This document shows positions 1 to 8,504 of a stretch of DNA of 64,000 nt, in pieces. The translations under genes were made by a program, and so were the position numbers. The first letter of the stretch is position 1; the number at the start of each line of letters is the position of its first letter. The stretch covers positions 62,001-126,000 of the forward strand of contig NZ_QEXM01000041.1 in the NCBI RefSeq assembly GCF_004127445.1, in the 5' to 3' direction. The DNA comes from Streptomyces alfalfae. Its GTDB lineage: Bacteria > Actinomycetota > Actinomycetes > Streptomycetales > Streptomycetaceae. The notes under the pieces were generated by a model, which was given only the letters and a program-made list of their open reading frames with translations, did no database searches and was not told where the DNA came from.

Positions 1-1136
1 ACGCCGCACGGGACGGCGACGAGCTGACCGTGACGCCGAGGTCCCCGATCGCCGACGGCGCCTCCTTCACCGTCAAGGTCACCTACACCGCCGACCCGAC
101 GCAGACCCGGCACCGCGACGACGCCATCGAGGACTACGGCTGGATACCCACCCCCGACGGCACGGTCGTCTACCCGCAGCCCAACGGCTCCCGGCTGATC
201 TTCCCCGGCAACGACCACCCCGGTCAGCGCGCGCCGATCACCTTCCGCATCACCACGCCCGGCGACCGCACGGCCGTCGCCAACGGCAGGCTGGTCTCGC
301 GCACCCGGGTCCCCGGCGACCGGCTGCGCTGGACGTACGACTCCGAGCAGCCGCTCTCCACGCAGCTCGTCCAGCTCGCCGTGGGCACGTTCGAGCTGGT
401 CGAGAGCGAGGGACCCGGTGGTCTCCCGCTGCGGGACGTCGTGCCCGAGTCCCTCGTCGAGCCGACCGCCGCGTACCGCGCGCTCACGCCCGACCATCTG
501 AAGTGGCTGGAGGAGCGGCTCGGCCCCTACCCCTTCCACCGCTACGGCATCCTGGTCGGCGACACCGACCTCGGCGTGGCCCTGGAGACGCAGACGCTCT
601 CGCTCGTCCCCAAGGCCGACCTGCTCGGCGGCAAGGTCGACGCCGAGCGGAACATGGTGCACGAGCTGGCCCACCAGTGGTTCGGCGACAGCGTGGCCCT
701 CAAGAGCTGGTCCGACCTCTGGGTGAGCGAGGGGCACGCCCGGTTCTACGAGCGGCTGTACTCCGAGGCTCACGGCGGGGACAGCTTCGAGGCCGCGATG
801 AAGACGGCCTACGCGGCGCACGACCAGTGGCGCAAGGACTTCGGCGCCCCCGCCGAGCCGACCGAGCCCAACCTCTTCAAGCGCATGCGGTACGACGGCT
901 CCGCGCTCGTCCTGTACGCGCTGCGCGAGAAGGTGGGCGAGGCCGCGTTCCAGAAGATCGAGCGCGCCTGGGTGAGCGGCTACCAGGGCCGCGCGGCGGG
1001 CACACGGCAGTTCATCGCCCTGGCGTCGAAGGTCGCGGGCGAGGACCTCGAAGGCTTCCTCCGCCCGTGGCTGTACGGCTCGAAGACGCCGCCGATGCCG
1101 GGGCGCCCCGACTGGGTGGTCGACCCGGTGACGTGA
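1..1136 (+). CDS. M1 family metallopeptidase (aminopeptidase N-like), 5' end outside the window
   Basis: The frame is open from the first bases and reads as protein upstream of the first GTG at 30, so the gene begins before the window. Gluzincin signature: HELAH at 660-674, then the third zinc ligand in WVSEG exactly 18 residues after the second His, the M1 spacing. The usual substrate-binding GAMEN motif is replaced by a sequence around ALETQ near 577-591. The family removes N-terminal residues from peptides, and Streptomyces members are often secreted, but the N-terminus that would show a signal peptide is missing. It converges on the C39 protease gene. Family assignment is firm; substrate and location are not known. 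Confidence 0.93.
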   Translation, partial: AARDGDELTVTPRSPIADGASFTVKVTYTADPTQTRHRDDAIEDYGWIPTPDGTVVYPQPNGSRLIFPGNDHPGQRAPITFRITTPGDRTAVANGRLVSRTRVPGDRLRWTYDSEQPLSTQLVQLAVGTFELVESEGPGGLPLRDVVPESLVEPTAAYRALTPDHLKWLEERLGPYPFHRYGILVGDTDLGVALETQTLSLVPKADLLGGKVDAERNMVHELAHQWFGDSVALKSWSDLWVSEGHARFYERLYSEAHGGDSFEAAMKTAYAAHDQWRKDFGAPAEPTEPNLFKRMRYDGSALVLYALREKVGEAAFQKIERAWVSGYQGRAAGTRQFIALASKVAGEDLEGFLRPWLYGSKTPPMPGRPDWVVDPVT

Positions 1137-1153
1137 CGCAGGGGCCGGGGGCG

Positions 1154-1188
1154 CCGGGGGTGCGGACGTGGACGGCCCGCATCCCCGG
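1154..1188. terminator. Hairpin between convergent M1 peptidase and C39 protease genes
   Basis: CCGGGGGTGCGG (1154-1165) pairs with CCGCATCCCCGG (1177-1188), twelve pairs including one G-U, with an 11-nt loop. It fills most of the 64-bp gap between two convergent stops and could serve both directions. There is no T-tract, as is common in Streptomyces. Confidence 0.5.
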
Positions 1189-1200
1189 CCGGTCAGCCGG

Positions 1201-2592
1201 TCACCTGACGCCGACGGCCGCCAGCGCCCTGCGCTGGGCCGCGCTCAGCTTCGTCGGGAAGTACAGGTAGCAGACGCCGCCGGTGCCGGAGACGACCTTG
1301 CCCGCGGCGTTCTTGCGCTTGGTGCGGAGCCAGATGTTCTCCCACTCCCGGCGCTGGTAGACGCGGCGCACCGCCGGGTTGCTGGGGGACGCCGGGTCGT
1401 TGGCGATGACGTCGCCGTCCGCCGTGAAGCCGACGACGGTCATCAGATGGCCCGCCGTGCCGTAGCCGGCGCCCGTCAGCTCCTCCTTGAGGAAGGACTG
1501 CGACGTGATGGCCGGGATGCCGGCGGCGATCAGCGTCTCCAGCTCCGTCAGCGAGGCGAGGCGGGTCACGACGCCCTGGAGATCCTTGTACGTGGCCGCG
1601 TACGCCGCGTTGAAGGGCCAGTTGCCGCACCCGTCGTACTGGTAGTCGAACGTCTGTCGGGCCGCGTGGCACACCTGCGGGTCGGCGTAGGAGGGGTCGA
1701 CCCAGGCCAGGTCGGCGGGGGTGGGTCTGCGGCCCCAGTACTCGATGATCATCTGCGAGGAGGTGGGGCTGCACCAGGCCTCGCCGCCGTTGTCGTACTC
1801 GGGGTACTGGCCCGCATGGATCTCCTGGGAGTACCGCGGGACCTTCAGCTCCTTGGCGAGCCCCGGCTCCGAGGCCGGGACCGTGAAGCGGTCGGGCACC
1901 GCGGAGGCCATCGCGCCGGCCCGCCAGACCGTGGGCGTCACGGTCGTCCCCGGCCTGCGGTACAGCGTGAGCCGCAGCTGGTACGAGACGACGCGGGGCC
2001 CGGCCGCGGCGCCGTCCAGCGAGAGCGTGTCCGTCCAGACCGTGGACCTGCCGTCGGTCTGGTCGTCGACGGAGGTCCGCCGGATGTCCTTGTCCTTGTC
2101 GTCCCCCGAGGCCCAGCGGCCCATCACGTACCAGGGGGTCTTCTTCCCGTCGTCGTACGTGCCCCGCAGCTCGGTCTGGAGCCAGGTGCCCTTCGGCGTG
2201 TCCGCGTTCCAGGAGGCGATCAGCTCCGTCGCGGGGACGGTGGAGCGGTGCACGGGCGAGGTCCACCGGGCGTACTCCCAGGTGGCCGTCTTGCCGGTGT
2301 GCGGGTCCGCGTAGTCGGTGCGGCCCGCGGCCCTGGCGACACGCAGCCCGGGCCTGGCCCCGGCGGTGACGGCCGTGCCCTCGGCGGTGCCGGTGCGCCA
2401 GTCCGCGGCCGTGGTCCAGAAGCGGTTGTCCACGTGCCGGTCGGCGCGCGGGCGGCCGTGCCCCTGCCCCGCGCCCGGCACGGCGGGCGCGGGGCCCGCG
2501 CTCGCCGCGAGGGCGGCCATGGCGGCGGCCGCGGCCAGGACGGATCTGCGGGACATGGCGTCAGCTCGGTCGGGTCGGTCAGCTCGGTCCAT
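1201..2592 (-). CDS. Exported C39-like cysteine peptidase (peptidase_C39_2 type)
   Basis: 463 residues. Residues 14-19 carry a twin-arginine signal (SRRSVL) followed by an Ala-rich hydrophobic stretch, suggesting Tat export. The start at 2592 is preferred because G-rich sequence precedes it; an in-frame ATG at 2556, directly before SRRSVL, is the alternative. The C-terminal half has a papain-like C39 arrangement: Cys274 in AWCSPTS, His382 in AGHLMTVVGF and an Asn-Asp pair in VIANDPAS. The N-terminal 200 residues look like a beta-rich domain I cannot name. No ABC transporter is adjacent, so this is probably a free exported protease, not a bacteriocin-processing exporter. Substrate unknown. Confidence 0.85.
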   Translation of the reverse strand: MDRADRPDRADAMSRRSVLAAAAAMAALAASAGPAPAVPGAGQGHGRPRADRHVDNRFWTTAADWRTGTAEGTAVTAGARPGLRVARAAGRTDYADPHTGKTATWEYARWTSPVHRSTVPATELIASWNADTPKGTWLQTELRGTYDDGKKTPWYVMGRWASGDDKDKDIRRTSVDDQTDGRSTVWTDTLSLDGAAAGPRVVSYQLRLTLYRRPGTTVTPTVWRAGAMASAVPDRFTVPASEPGLAKELKVPRYSQEIHAGQYPEYDNGGEAWCSPTSSQMIIEYWGRRPTPADLAWVDPSYADPQVCHAARQTFDYQYDGCGNWPFNAAYAATYKDLQGVVTRLASLTELETLIAAGIPAITSQSFLKEELTGAGYGTAGHLMTVVGFTADGDVIANDPASPSNPAVRRVYQRREWENIWLRTKRKNAAGKVVSGTGGVCYLYFPTKLSAAQRRALAAVGVR

Positions 2593-2717
2593 CAAGGGGA
2601 CCCCCAGTCGACGTGGTTTCCTGCGGGATGACTCGGTCCGGTGCGCGGAAGTGGGCCAACTATGGCCGCTCCCCGCCGCCTTCTGCCAGCGCTTCGGGCA
2701 CCGCCGCACCCACTTAT

Positions 2718-2733
2718 ATTGGCCTCAACCAAT
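2718..2733. promoter_or_regulatory. AT-rich inverted repeat between divergent genes
   Basis: ATTGG (2718-2722) and CCAAT (2729-2733) form an inverted repeat with a 6-bp spacer inside an unusually AT-rich patch (TTATATT just upstream). It lies between the divergent C39 protease and kinase genes, so it may be a promoter or operator. No regulator is assigned. Confidence 0.35.
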
Positions 2734-2790
2734 GGCATGACCTGCGGCGGCGCGCGGAACACCTCCTTCCGCGGTCGTACGCTTGCCGTG

Positions 2791-3468
2791 ATGAACCCCG
2801 ACCCGCCCGCGAAGGCGCCCGAGCCGCGCGCTCCGCTGCCCCCGCTCCCCCGCCTCGCCGACGCCCTGCGCCGCCTGCCGCCCTCCTGCGGCCCCGTCCG
2901 GCTCGTCGCCGTGGACGGGCACGCCGGCTCGGGAAAGTCCACGTTCGCGCGGCGGCTCGCCGGGGCGCTCGACGGCGCGCCCGTCCTGCGGCTCGACGAC
3001 ATCGCCAGCCACGACGAGCTGTTCGGCTGGACGGACCGGCTGCGGCGGTGGGTCATCGCACCGCTCGCCCGCGGCGAGGCGGCGCGCTTCCCGGCGTACG
3101 ACTGGGTCACGCGCCGGTTCGGTCCCGGCGAGCTGACGCTGCCGCCCGCGCCCGTGGTGATCGTCGAGGGGGTCGGGGCGGGCCGCGAGGCGCTGCGGCC
3201 GCACCTCGCCGCCGTGCTGTGGATGGACGTGGCGCGGGAGACGGCGTGGGCGCGCGGACGCCTGCGGGACGGGACGGTCCAGCGGGACTTCTGGGACGGA
3301 TGGGAACCCGCGGAGCTCCAGCACTTCACCGAGGACCCCTCACGGCCCTTCGCCGACGTTGTGGTGCGGCAGTTCCCCGAGGGATACGAGCTACGGCAAG
3401 GGCCTTGTGGGACACCAGCAGGGACCCAACTGGTCACGGAGTGTGAGGGTCCATCGGCGGTCCGCTGA
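2791..3468 (+). CDS. P-loop NMP/uridine kinase-like protein
   Basis: 225 residues. A Walker A motif GHAGSGKST lies at residues 43-51 after LVAVDG, as in uridine kinase and related small kinases. A conserved Asp pair (LRLDDI) follows where these kinases bind substrate, and VVIVEGVGAG resembles their Walker B region. The ATG at 2791 is preceded by no good Shine-Dalgarno, and TACGCT lies about 11 bp upstream, so a leaderless transcript is possible; a GTG at 2788 is also in frame. Earlier in-frame starts extend into non-protein-like sequence. The exact substrate cannot be read from the sequence. Confidence 0.75.
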   Translation: MNPDPPAKAPEPRAPLPPLPRLADALRRLPPSCGPVRLVAVDGHAGSGKSTFARRLAGALDGAPVLRLDDIASHDELFGWTDRLRRWVIAPLARGEAARFPAYDWVTRRFGPGELTLPPAPVVIVEGVGAGREALRPHLAAVLWMDVARETAWARGRLRDGTVQRDFWDGWEPAELQHFTEDPSRPFADVVVRQFPEGYELRQGPCGTPAGTQLVTECEGPSAVR

Positions 3469-3528
3469 ACCTCCGGAAAGCGCCTTCCAGTTGGGCGCGA
3501 GACTTTTCCACGAGTGCCCCAACTCTGC

Positions 3529-3558
3529 TTGACCCGGGGGCCTTACAGGACTTACGTT
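3529..3558 (+). promoter_or_regulatory. Vegetative-type promoter upstream of small RNA/attenuator
   Basis: TTGACC at 3529-3534 and TACGTT at 3553-3558 are separated by 18 bp, close to the HrdB consensus. Transcription would begin near 3565. Confidence 0.65.
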
Positions 3559-3564
3559 CTGAAT

Positions 3565-3635
3565 GTGCGGTCCCGAGGGACCGACCGCAGACGCGAAGCC
3601 CCCGGTTGTTCCCCCGTGATCGGGGGCTTCGTTCT
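3565..3635 (+). ncRNA. Candidate ~70-nt small RNA (or leader attenuator of the AAA+ gene)
   Basis: Between the promoter at 3529-3558 and a strong hairpin lies a short non-coding unit. A 5' hairpin is possible around GCGGTC/GACCGC. CGAAGCCCCCG (3594-3604) pairs perfectly with CGGGGGCTTCG (3621-3631), followed by TTCTG. The loop contains a second CCCCCG (3611-3616) that can pair with the same CGGGGG through a TGAT tetraloop, so two exclusive hairpins exist. Only a terminator-ended small RNA or an attenuator for the ATPase gene 280 bp downstream explains this layout. I cannot assign a known RNA family. Confidence 0.55.
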
Positions 3636-3914
3636 GCCTCCGGCCCCCTGTTTTCGGCCGCCACGCGCCGTCATTCGCTCACCCTCGGTCACCATCGAGC
3701 GCACTCCCCCGCAGCCGCTCCCGGCCGATCTCGCGGTGCGGCACCCTACGGCCGACCGCTCCCCCGCAGGTACGATGCCCATCGGTGCGCCTTTTCCGGA
3801 CGGCTGCTCTGTGCACCGAGACAACTCCCGTCCACAGCACGGCGGTTCGACGAAGTGGCCGACGGGCACCGGTCCGGCGGTTCGCACACGGGGGCACGGT
3901 TTGTGGGGGACGTG

Positions 3915-5831
3915 ATGGACTTCGACGCGGTGGGCACACCCGCCCCGGCCGACCTCGCCTGGCTGAGGGGCGTCGACGCCTACACGATGGGCGCCTATCC
4001 GCAGGCGGAGGAGGAGTTCCGCTCCGCGGTCCGCATCGATCCCGGCATGGCCGACGGCTGGCTCGGGCTGCACGCGCTGCGCATCGACACGACGACGGCA
4101 CTGCTGCGGATGTTCCAGTACCGCGAGCGGTTCGGCGAGCAGCGCAGGCGGCACGCGCGCACCCTCAACTCCTGGTACTGGCTCGGCTGGTGGGTCCAGC
4201 CCGTCCTGGAGAGCACCCGCGACCTGCTCCTCGCGCACGCCTCGCACTGGCTCGACGGCCGCCACGTCCCCGAGCTCGACCGGGCGCTCGCGGGGCTGCC
4301 GCCGGTCGACGCCGACCCGCAGGTCCGCTTCCTGCACGCCTGCCGCGCCTATCTCGTCAAGGACTGGGACCAGCTCGTGCGGCACACCGACCCGCTGGTC
4401 GACGATCCGATGCTGGGCATCGAGGCCGGTCTCTTCGGCGGCATGGCCCGGGTGCGCCTGGAGATGTACGGGCAGGCGGAGCCGCTGCTGTCCGCCGCCC
4501 TGATGCGCTGCCGCAGCGAACAGCCGCAGCGCAAGGAGCTGCGGTACTGGCTGGCCAGGGCGCACGAGGGCACGGGGCGCTCGGCCGCGGCGCTCCCGCT
4601 GTACCGCGCGGTGCACCGGGTCGACGCCTCCTTCATGGACACCTCGGCTCGGCTCGCCGCCATCGCCGAGGGCGACGGCTACGACGAGGCGGCCGACCTC
4701 GCCGCCGCGATCAGCCTGGCCGGCGCCGGGCAGGACGCCCTCGAAGGGCCGGACGGGATCGACATGTTCTTCGGCGGCGAGGGCCGCGACGTGAAGGTGA
4801 CCGACGGCCAGCCCCCCGCGGCCGGCGGCGCGCCGGGCCCGCAGGGTCCGGGCGGCGGCAGCGGTCCCTCGGGGCCCTCCGACGCGGTCCGCGAGAAGGC
4901 GATCCTCCCGGTCAAGCCGGACGGCGCCCCGCAGCTCCCGCCGGGCTCCACCGACCCCGCGCTGCTGGAGGCCGCCCTCGCCGAACTGGAGGGCATGGTC
5001 GGCCTGGAGCCCGTGAAGCGGCAGGTCAAGGCCCTCTCCGCACAGCTCAACATGGCGCGTCTGCGGGCCGCCCAGGGCCTGCCGGTGCAGCCGCCGAAAC
5101 GACACTTCGTCTTCTCCGGGCCCTCGGGCACCGGCAAGACCACCGTGGCCCGCATCCTCGGCCGGGTCTTCTACGCGCTCGGGCTGCTCGGCGGCGACCA
5201 CCTGGTGGAGGCGCAGCGCGCCGACCTGGTCGGCGAGTACCTGGGCCAGACCGCCGTGAAGGCCAACGAACTCATCGACTCCGCGATCGGCGGCGTCCTC
5301 TTCGTCGACGAGGCCTACTCCCTGTCCAACTCCGGGTACGGCAAGGGCGACGCCTACGGCGACGAGGCCCTGCAAGTGCTGCTCAAACGGGCCGAGGACA
5401 ACCGGCGCCACCTCGTCGTGATCCTCGCGGGCTACCCCGAGGGCATGGACCGGCTGCTCGCCGCCAACCCCGGCCTGTCCTCGCGCTTCACGACGCGCGT
5501 CGACTTCCCCTCGTACCGCCCGCTGGAGCTGACCGCCATCGGTGAGGTGCTCGCGGCCGAGAACGGCGACGTGTGGGACGAGGAGGCGCTCGATGAGCTG
5601 CGCTCCATCAGCGGGCACGTCGTCGACCAGGGCTGGATCGACGAGCTGGGCAACGGCCGGTTCCTGCGCACGCTGTACGAGAAGAGCTGCGCCTACCGCG
5701 ATCTGCGGCTCTCCGGCTATCCCGGCGAGCCGTCCCGCGACGACCTCGCCACGCTGCGCCTGCCGGATCTGATGCAGGCCTACGGGGAGGTCCTTTCGGG
5801 GCGGGGGCCGCAGGACGCGCCGGGGGGCTGA
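3915..5831 (+). CDS. EccA/CbxX-family AAA+ ATPase with N-terminal TPR-like domain
   Basis: 638 residues from ATG 3915, with GGGGGA as ribosome-binding site; a GTG three bases earlier is possible. Residues 1-300 are helical and repeat-like, consistent with TPR units. A Pro/Gly-rich linker (about 295-340) leads to a AAA+ domain with Walker A GPSGTGKTT (about 402-410), Walker B GGVLFVDEAY (about 458-467) and an arginine-finger region near LSSRFTTRVDF. The TPR plus CbxX-type AAA layout matches EccA of type VII secretion and CbxX/CfqX activases. No Esx, EccB, EccC or EccD gene is nearby, so its partner is unknown. Confidence 0.85.
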   Translation: MDFDAVGTPAPADLAWLRGVDAYTMGAYPQAEEEFRSAVRIDPGMADGWLGLHALRIDTTTALLRMFQYRERFGEQRRRHARTLNSWYWLGWWVQPVLESTRDLLLAHASHWLDGRHVPELDRALAGLPPVDADPQVRFLHACRAYLVKDWDQLVRHTDPLVDDPMLGIEAGLFGGMARVRLEMYGQAEPLLSAALMRCRSEQPQRKELRYWLARAHEGTGRSAAALPLYRAVHRVDASFMDTSARLAAIAEGDGYDEAADLAAAISLAGAGQDALEGPDGIDMFFGGEGRDVKVTDGQPPAAGGAPGPQGPGGGSGPSGPSDAVREKAILPVKPDGAPQLPPGSTDPALLEAALAELEGMVGLEPVKRQVKALSAQLNMARLRAAQGLPVQPPKRHFVFSGPSGTGKTTVARILGRVFYALGLLGGDHLVEAQRADLVGEYLGQTAVKANELIDSAIGGVLFVDEAYSLSNSGYGKGDAYGDEALQVLLKRAEDNRRHLVVILAGYPEGMDRLLAANPGLSSRFTTRVDFPSYRPLELTAIGEVLAAENGDVWDEEALDELRSISGHVVDQGWIDELGNGRFLRTLYEKSCAYRDLRLSGYPGEPSRDDLATLRLPDLMQAYGEVLSGRGPQDAPGG

Positions 5832-5852
5832 CCCCGGGCGCGTCCTGCGGCC
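5806..5852. terminator. Bidirectional terminator hairpin over the ATPase stop codon
   Basis: A perfect 16-bp stem, GGCCGCAGGACGCGCC (5806-5821) with its complement at 5837-5852, continues into a GGGG/CCCC inner stem with the TGA stop of the ATPase in its loop. It separates the convergent ATPase and CNNM genes. Confidence 0.75.
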
Positions 5853-5858
5853 GCCGGC

Positions 5859-6950
5859 TCACCCGACGAGGGCGCCGTCCAGGTTCTCGGGCGCGTCCTC
5901 GGTCTCGGCCTGCGGGCGCGGCACGGCCGCCACGCGGTGCGCCGGGTCGCGGACCTCGCCGACGAGGAGTTCGAGGACGTCCTCCAGGGCGACCAGGCCG
6001 AGCACCTTGCCCGACGCGTCGGCGACCTGGGCCAGATGCGTGGCGGCGCGGCGCATCACCGTCAGGGCGTCGTCCAGCGGCAGTTCCGCCCTGAGCGTCG
6101 TCATCGGCCGCCACACCTGCTGCGGCACGGCGCGGTCGCTCTCCTCCAGGTCGAGGACGTCCTTGACGTGGAGGTAGCCCATGAAGGCGCCGTTCTCCGC
6201 GCGGACGGGGAAGCGGGAGAAGCCGGTGCGTCCGGTCAGCTCGACGACCTGGCCCGGGGTGACCGAGGCGTCGACGGTCACCAGTGACGCCCGGTCGAGC
6301 AGCACGTCCGTCACCGGGCGCGAGCCCAGCTCCAGGGCGTCCTCCAGACGCTCCTGCTCCTCGGGGTCGAGCAGGCCCGCCTGGCCCGAGTCCTCCACGA
6401 GCCGGTTGAGCTGCTCGCTGGTGAAGACGGCCTCCACCTCGTCCTTGGGCTCCACCCGGAACAGCCGCAGGACGACCCGCGCGCACGCGCCGAGCGCCAC
6501 CGTCACCGGGCGGCACAGCCGTGCGAAGGCGACGAGTCCCGGACTGAACCAGAGCGCGGTCTTCTCGGGCGCCGCCATCGCGAGGTTCTTCGGCAGCATC
6601 TCGCCGATGACGAGGTGGAGGAAGACGACGACGGCGAGGGCGATCACATAGCCGAGGGGGTGGATCATGCCCTCGGGCAGATGGGCCGCCACGAACAGCG
6701 GTTCGAGGAGGTGCGCGACGGTGGGCTCGGCGACCGCGCCCAGCGTCAGCGAGCAGACGGTGATGCCGAACTGGGCGGCGGCCATCATCTGCGGCAGGTG
6801 TTCGAGCCCGTAGAGCACCTGGCGGGCCCGTTTGGAGTCCAGGGGCTCGATCTGACTGCGGCGCACGGAGACGAGCGCGAACTCGGCGCCCACGAAGAAG
6901 CCGTTGGCGAGCACGAGCAGGACGGCGAAGAGAAGCTGGAACAGGCTCAT
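5859..6950 (-). CDS. CNNM/HlyC-CorC family CBS-domain membrane protein, short form
   Basis: 363 residues starting at MSLFQLLF. The ATG overlaps the stop of the upstream paralogue by four bases (ATGA), so the two are translationally coupled. An N-terminal DUF21/CNNM transmembrane domain (about 1-190) includes ANGFFVGAEFALV and VIGEMLPKNLAM, followed by a tandem CBS pair (about 205-330). Unlike its neighbour it ends after the CBS pair and lacks the C-terminal CorC_HlyC domain. The family is linked to Mg2+/Co2+ export and ion homeostasis; the two genes probably form a hetero-oligomer. The ion is inferred from the family. Confidence 0.9.
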   Translation of the reverse strand: MSLFQLLFAVLLVLANGFFVGAEFALVSVRRSQIEPLDSKRARQVLYGLEHLPQMMAAAQFGITVCSLTLGAVAEPTVAHLLEPLFVAAHLPEGMIHPLGYVIALAVVVFLHLVIGEMLPKNLAMAAPEKTALWFSPGLVAFARLCRPVTVALGACARVVLRLFRVEPKDEVEAVFTSEQLNRLVEDSGQAGLLDPEEQERLEDALELGSRPVTDVLLDRASLVTVDASVTPGQVVELTGRTGFSRFPVRAENGAFMGYLHVKDVLDLEESDRAVPQQVWRPMTTLRAELPLDDALTVMRRAATHLAQVADASGKVLGLVALEDVLELLVGEVRDPAHRVAAVPRPQAETEDAPENLDGALVG

Positions 6951-8287
6951 CGACGTGCCTCCGCGGCTACGGGGACCGAGACGTCCGCCACCCTGACGAT
7001 CCTGACCCGCTCGGCGCGGTAGTGCCCGACCTGGCGCACCGAGAGCCGCCAGCCCGGCAGCTCGGCCCGGTCGCCGGGGACGGGGATGCGGCCGAGCAGG
7101 TCGGCCACCAGGCCCGCGACGGTCTCGTACGGGCCCTCGGGCACGTCGAGTCCGATGCGCCGCAGCGTGTCGACCCGGCAGCCGCCGTCGGCGTCCCAGC
7201 TCGGCCTGCCGTCCTCCGGCGGGGCCGCGCACAGCTCGGGCAGGTCGTGCAGGTCGTGCTCGTCGCGGACCTCGCCGACGAGTTCCTCCACGATGTCCTC
7301 CAGGGTGACGACGCCGGCCGTGCCGCCGTACTCGTCGACGACGACGGCCATGGGCTGCTCGCTGCGCAGCCGCTCCAGGAGGGGCTTCACGGGCAGCGTC
7401 TCGGGGACCAGGAGCGGCGGCTGCGCGATGCGGCCGACCGGGGTGCGGAGACGTTCGTGCGCGGACACCGCGAGGGCGTCCTTGAGGTGCACCACGCCGA
7501 CGACCTCGTCGATCCGCTCGCGGTACACGGGAAAGCGGGACAGGCCGGTGGCGCGGGTCAGATTGACCACGTCCTCGGCCGTCGCCGACGACTGGAGCGC
7601 GCTGACCTTCACGCGTGGCGTCATCACGTGCTGCGCGGTCAGCTCCCCGAGCGAGAGGGTGCGTACGAAGAGGTCCGCGGTGTCCTGCTCCAGGGCGCCG
7701 GCCCGCGCCGAGTGCCGGGCCAGGGACACCAGTTCGCCGGGGGTGCGGGCGGAGGCCAGCTCCTCGGCGGGCTCCACGCCCAGCATCCGCACCAGGCGGT
7801 TGGCGACGGCGTTGAGCAGGGCGATCACGGGCCGCAGGAGCCGTGCGAAGGCGTACTGCGGGCCCGCGACGAACCGGGCGACCTGGAGCGGCCTGGAGAC
7901 CGCCCAGTTCTTGGGGACCAGCTCGCCGATGACCATCTGCACGGCGGACGCGAGCAGCATGCCGACCACCACGGAGACACCGCCCACGGCGCCCTCGGGG
8001 ACGCCGATCGCGGTGAACGGGGGCGCGAGCAGCTCGGCGAGCGCCGGTTCGGCGAGCATGCCGACGACGAGCGAGGTGATCGTGATGCCGAGCTGGGTGC
8101 CGGAGAGCTGGAACGACAGCTCCTTGAGGGCTTGGACGACCGTGCGGGCCCGGCGGTCGCCGTCGGCCGCGGCCTTCTCCGCGTCGGGCCGCTCCACGGT
8201 GACGAGACCGAACTCGGCCGCCACGAAGAAGCCGTTGGCGAGAATCAGCAGGAATGCCGCCCCGAGGAGCAGCAGCGGGACTGTCAT
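6947..8287 (-). CDS. CNNM/HlyC-CorC family CBS-domain membrane protein, full length
   Basis: 446 residues: CNNM transmembrane domain (1-190, with ILANGFFVAAEFGLV and VIGELVPKNWAV), two CBS modules (about 205-335, with DEYGGTAGVVTLEDI) and a C-terminal CorC_HlyC domain (about 355-432). This is the complete architecture of actinobacterial CorC-like Mg2+/Co2+ efflux proteins. First gene of a two-gene operon with the shorter paralogue. Its promoter should lie in the 217-bp gap shared with the terminator of the his/rib operon. Old hemolysin annotations of this family are misleading. Confidence 0.92.
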   Translation of the reverse strand: MTVPLLLLGAAFLLILANGFFVAAEFGLVTVERPDAEKAAADGDRRARTVVQALKELSFQLSGTQLGITITSLVVGMLAEPALAELLAPPFTAIGVPEGAVGGVSVVVGMLLASAVQMVIGELVPKNWAVSRPLQVARFVAGPQYAFARLLRPVIALLNAVANRLVRMLGVEPAEELASARTPGELVSLARHSARAGALEQDTADLFVRTLSLGELTAQHVMTPRVKVSALQSSATAEDVVNLTRATGLSRFPVYRERIDEVVGVVHLKDALAVSAHERLRTPVGRIAQPPLLVPETLPVKPLLERLRSEQPMAVVVDEYGGTAGVVTLEDIVEELVGEVRDEHDLHDLPELCAAPPEDGRPSWDADGGCRVDTLRRIGLDVPEGPYETVAGLVADLLGRIPVPGDRAELPGWRLSVRQVGHYRAERVRIVRVADVSVPVAAEARR

Positions 8288-8423
8288 GCCGCCGCCTCCC
8301 CTGTCGTACGGGTCCCGGTATGTCGGGAGGGGGCGGCGCAGGTACTACAGGACGATCCGTCCATCGCTGGAGGGAGTCACTCCTCGGATAGCAGGAGCCC
8401 CTGGGAGCCTGGCGGGCCCGTCA

Positions 8424-8454
8424 GGGGCGGGGCGGCACACCGGGCCGCCCCGCC
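8424..8454 (-). terminator. Terminator of the rib-his operon
   Basis: GGCGGGGCGGC (8426-8436) pairs perfectly with GCCGCCCCGCC (8444-8454) through a 7-nt loop, downstream of the last operon gene. No T-tract. Confidence 0.6.
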
Positions 8455-8504
8455 AACAGATTAATCAGAGTCGGGCGGGGTTGGTCAGACCCCCGGGCGG
8501 AGCG

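Noticed and set aside
3552..5618. 688-codon minus-strand frame over the AAA+ gene
   Set aside because: Shadow of the ATPase; compositionally typical of antisense high-GC frames.
3915..5831. Type VII secretion cluster
   Set aside because: Only an EccA-like ATPase is present; no Esx, FtsK-like EccC or membrane components.
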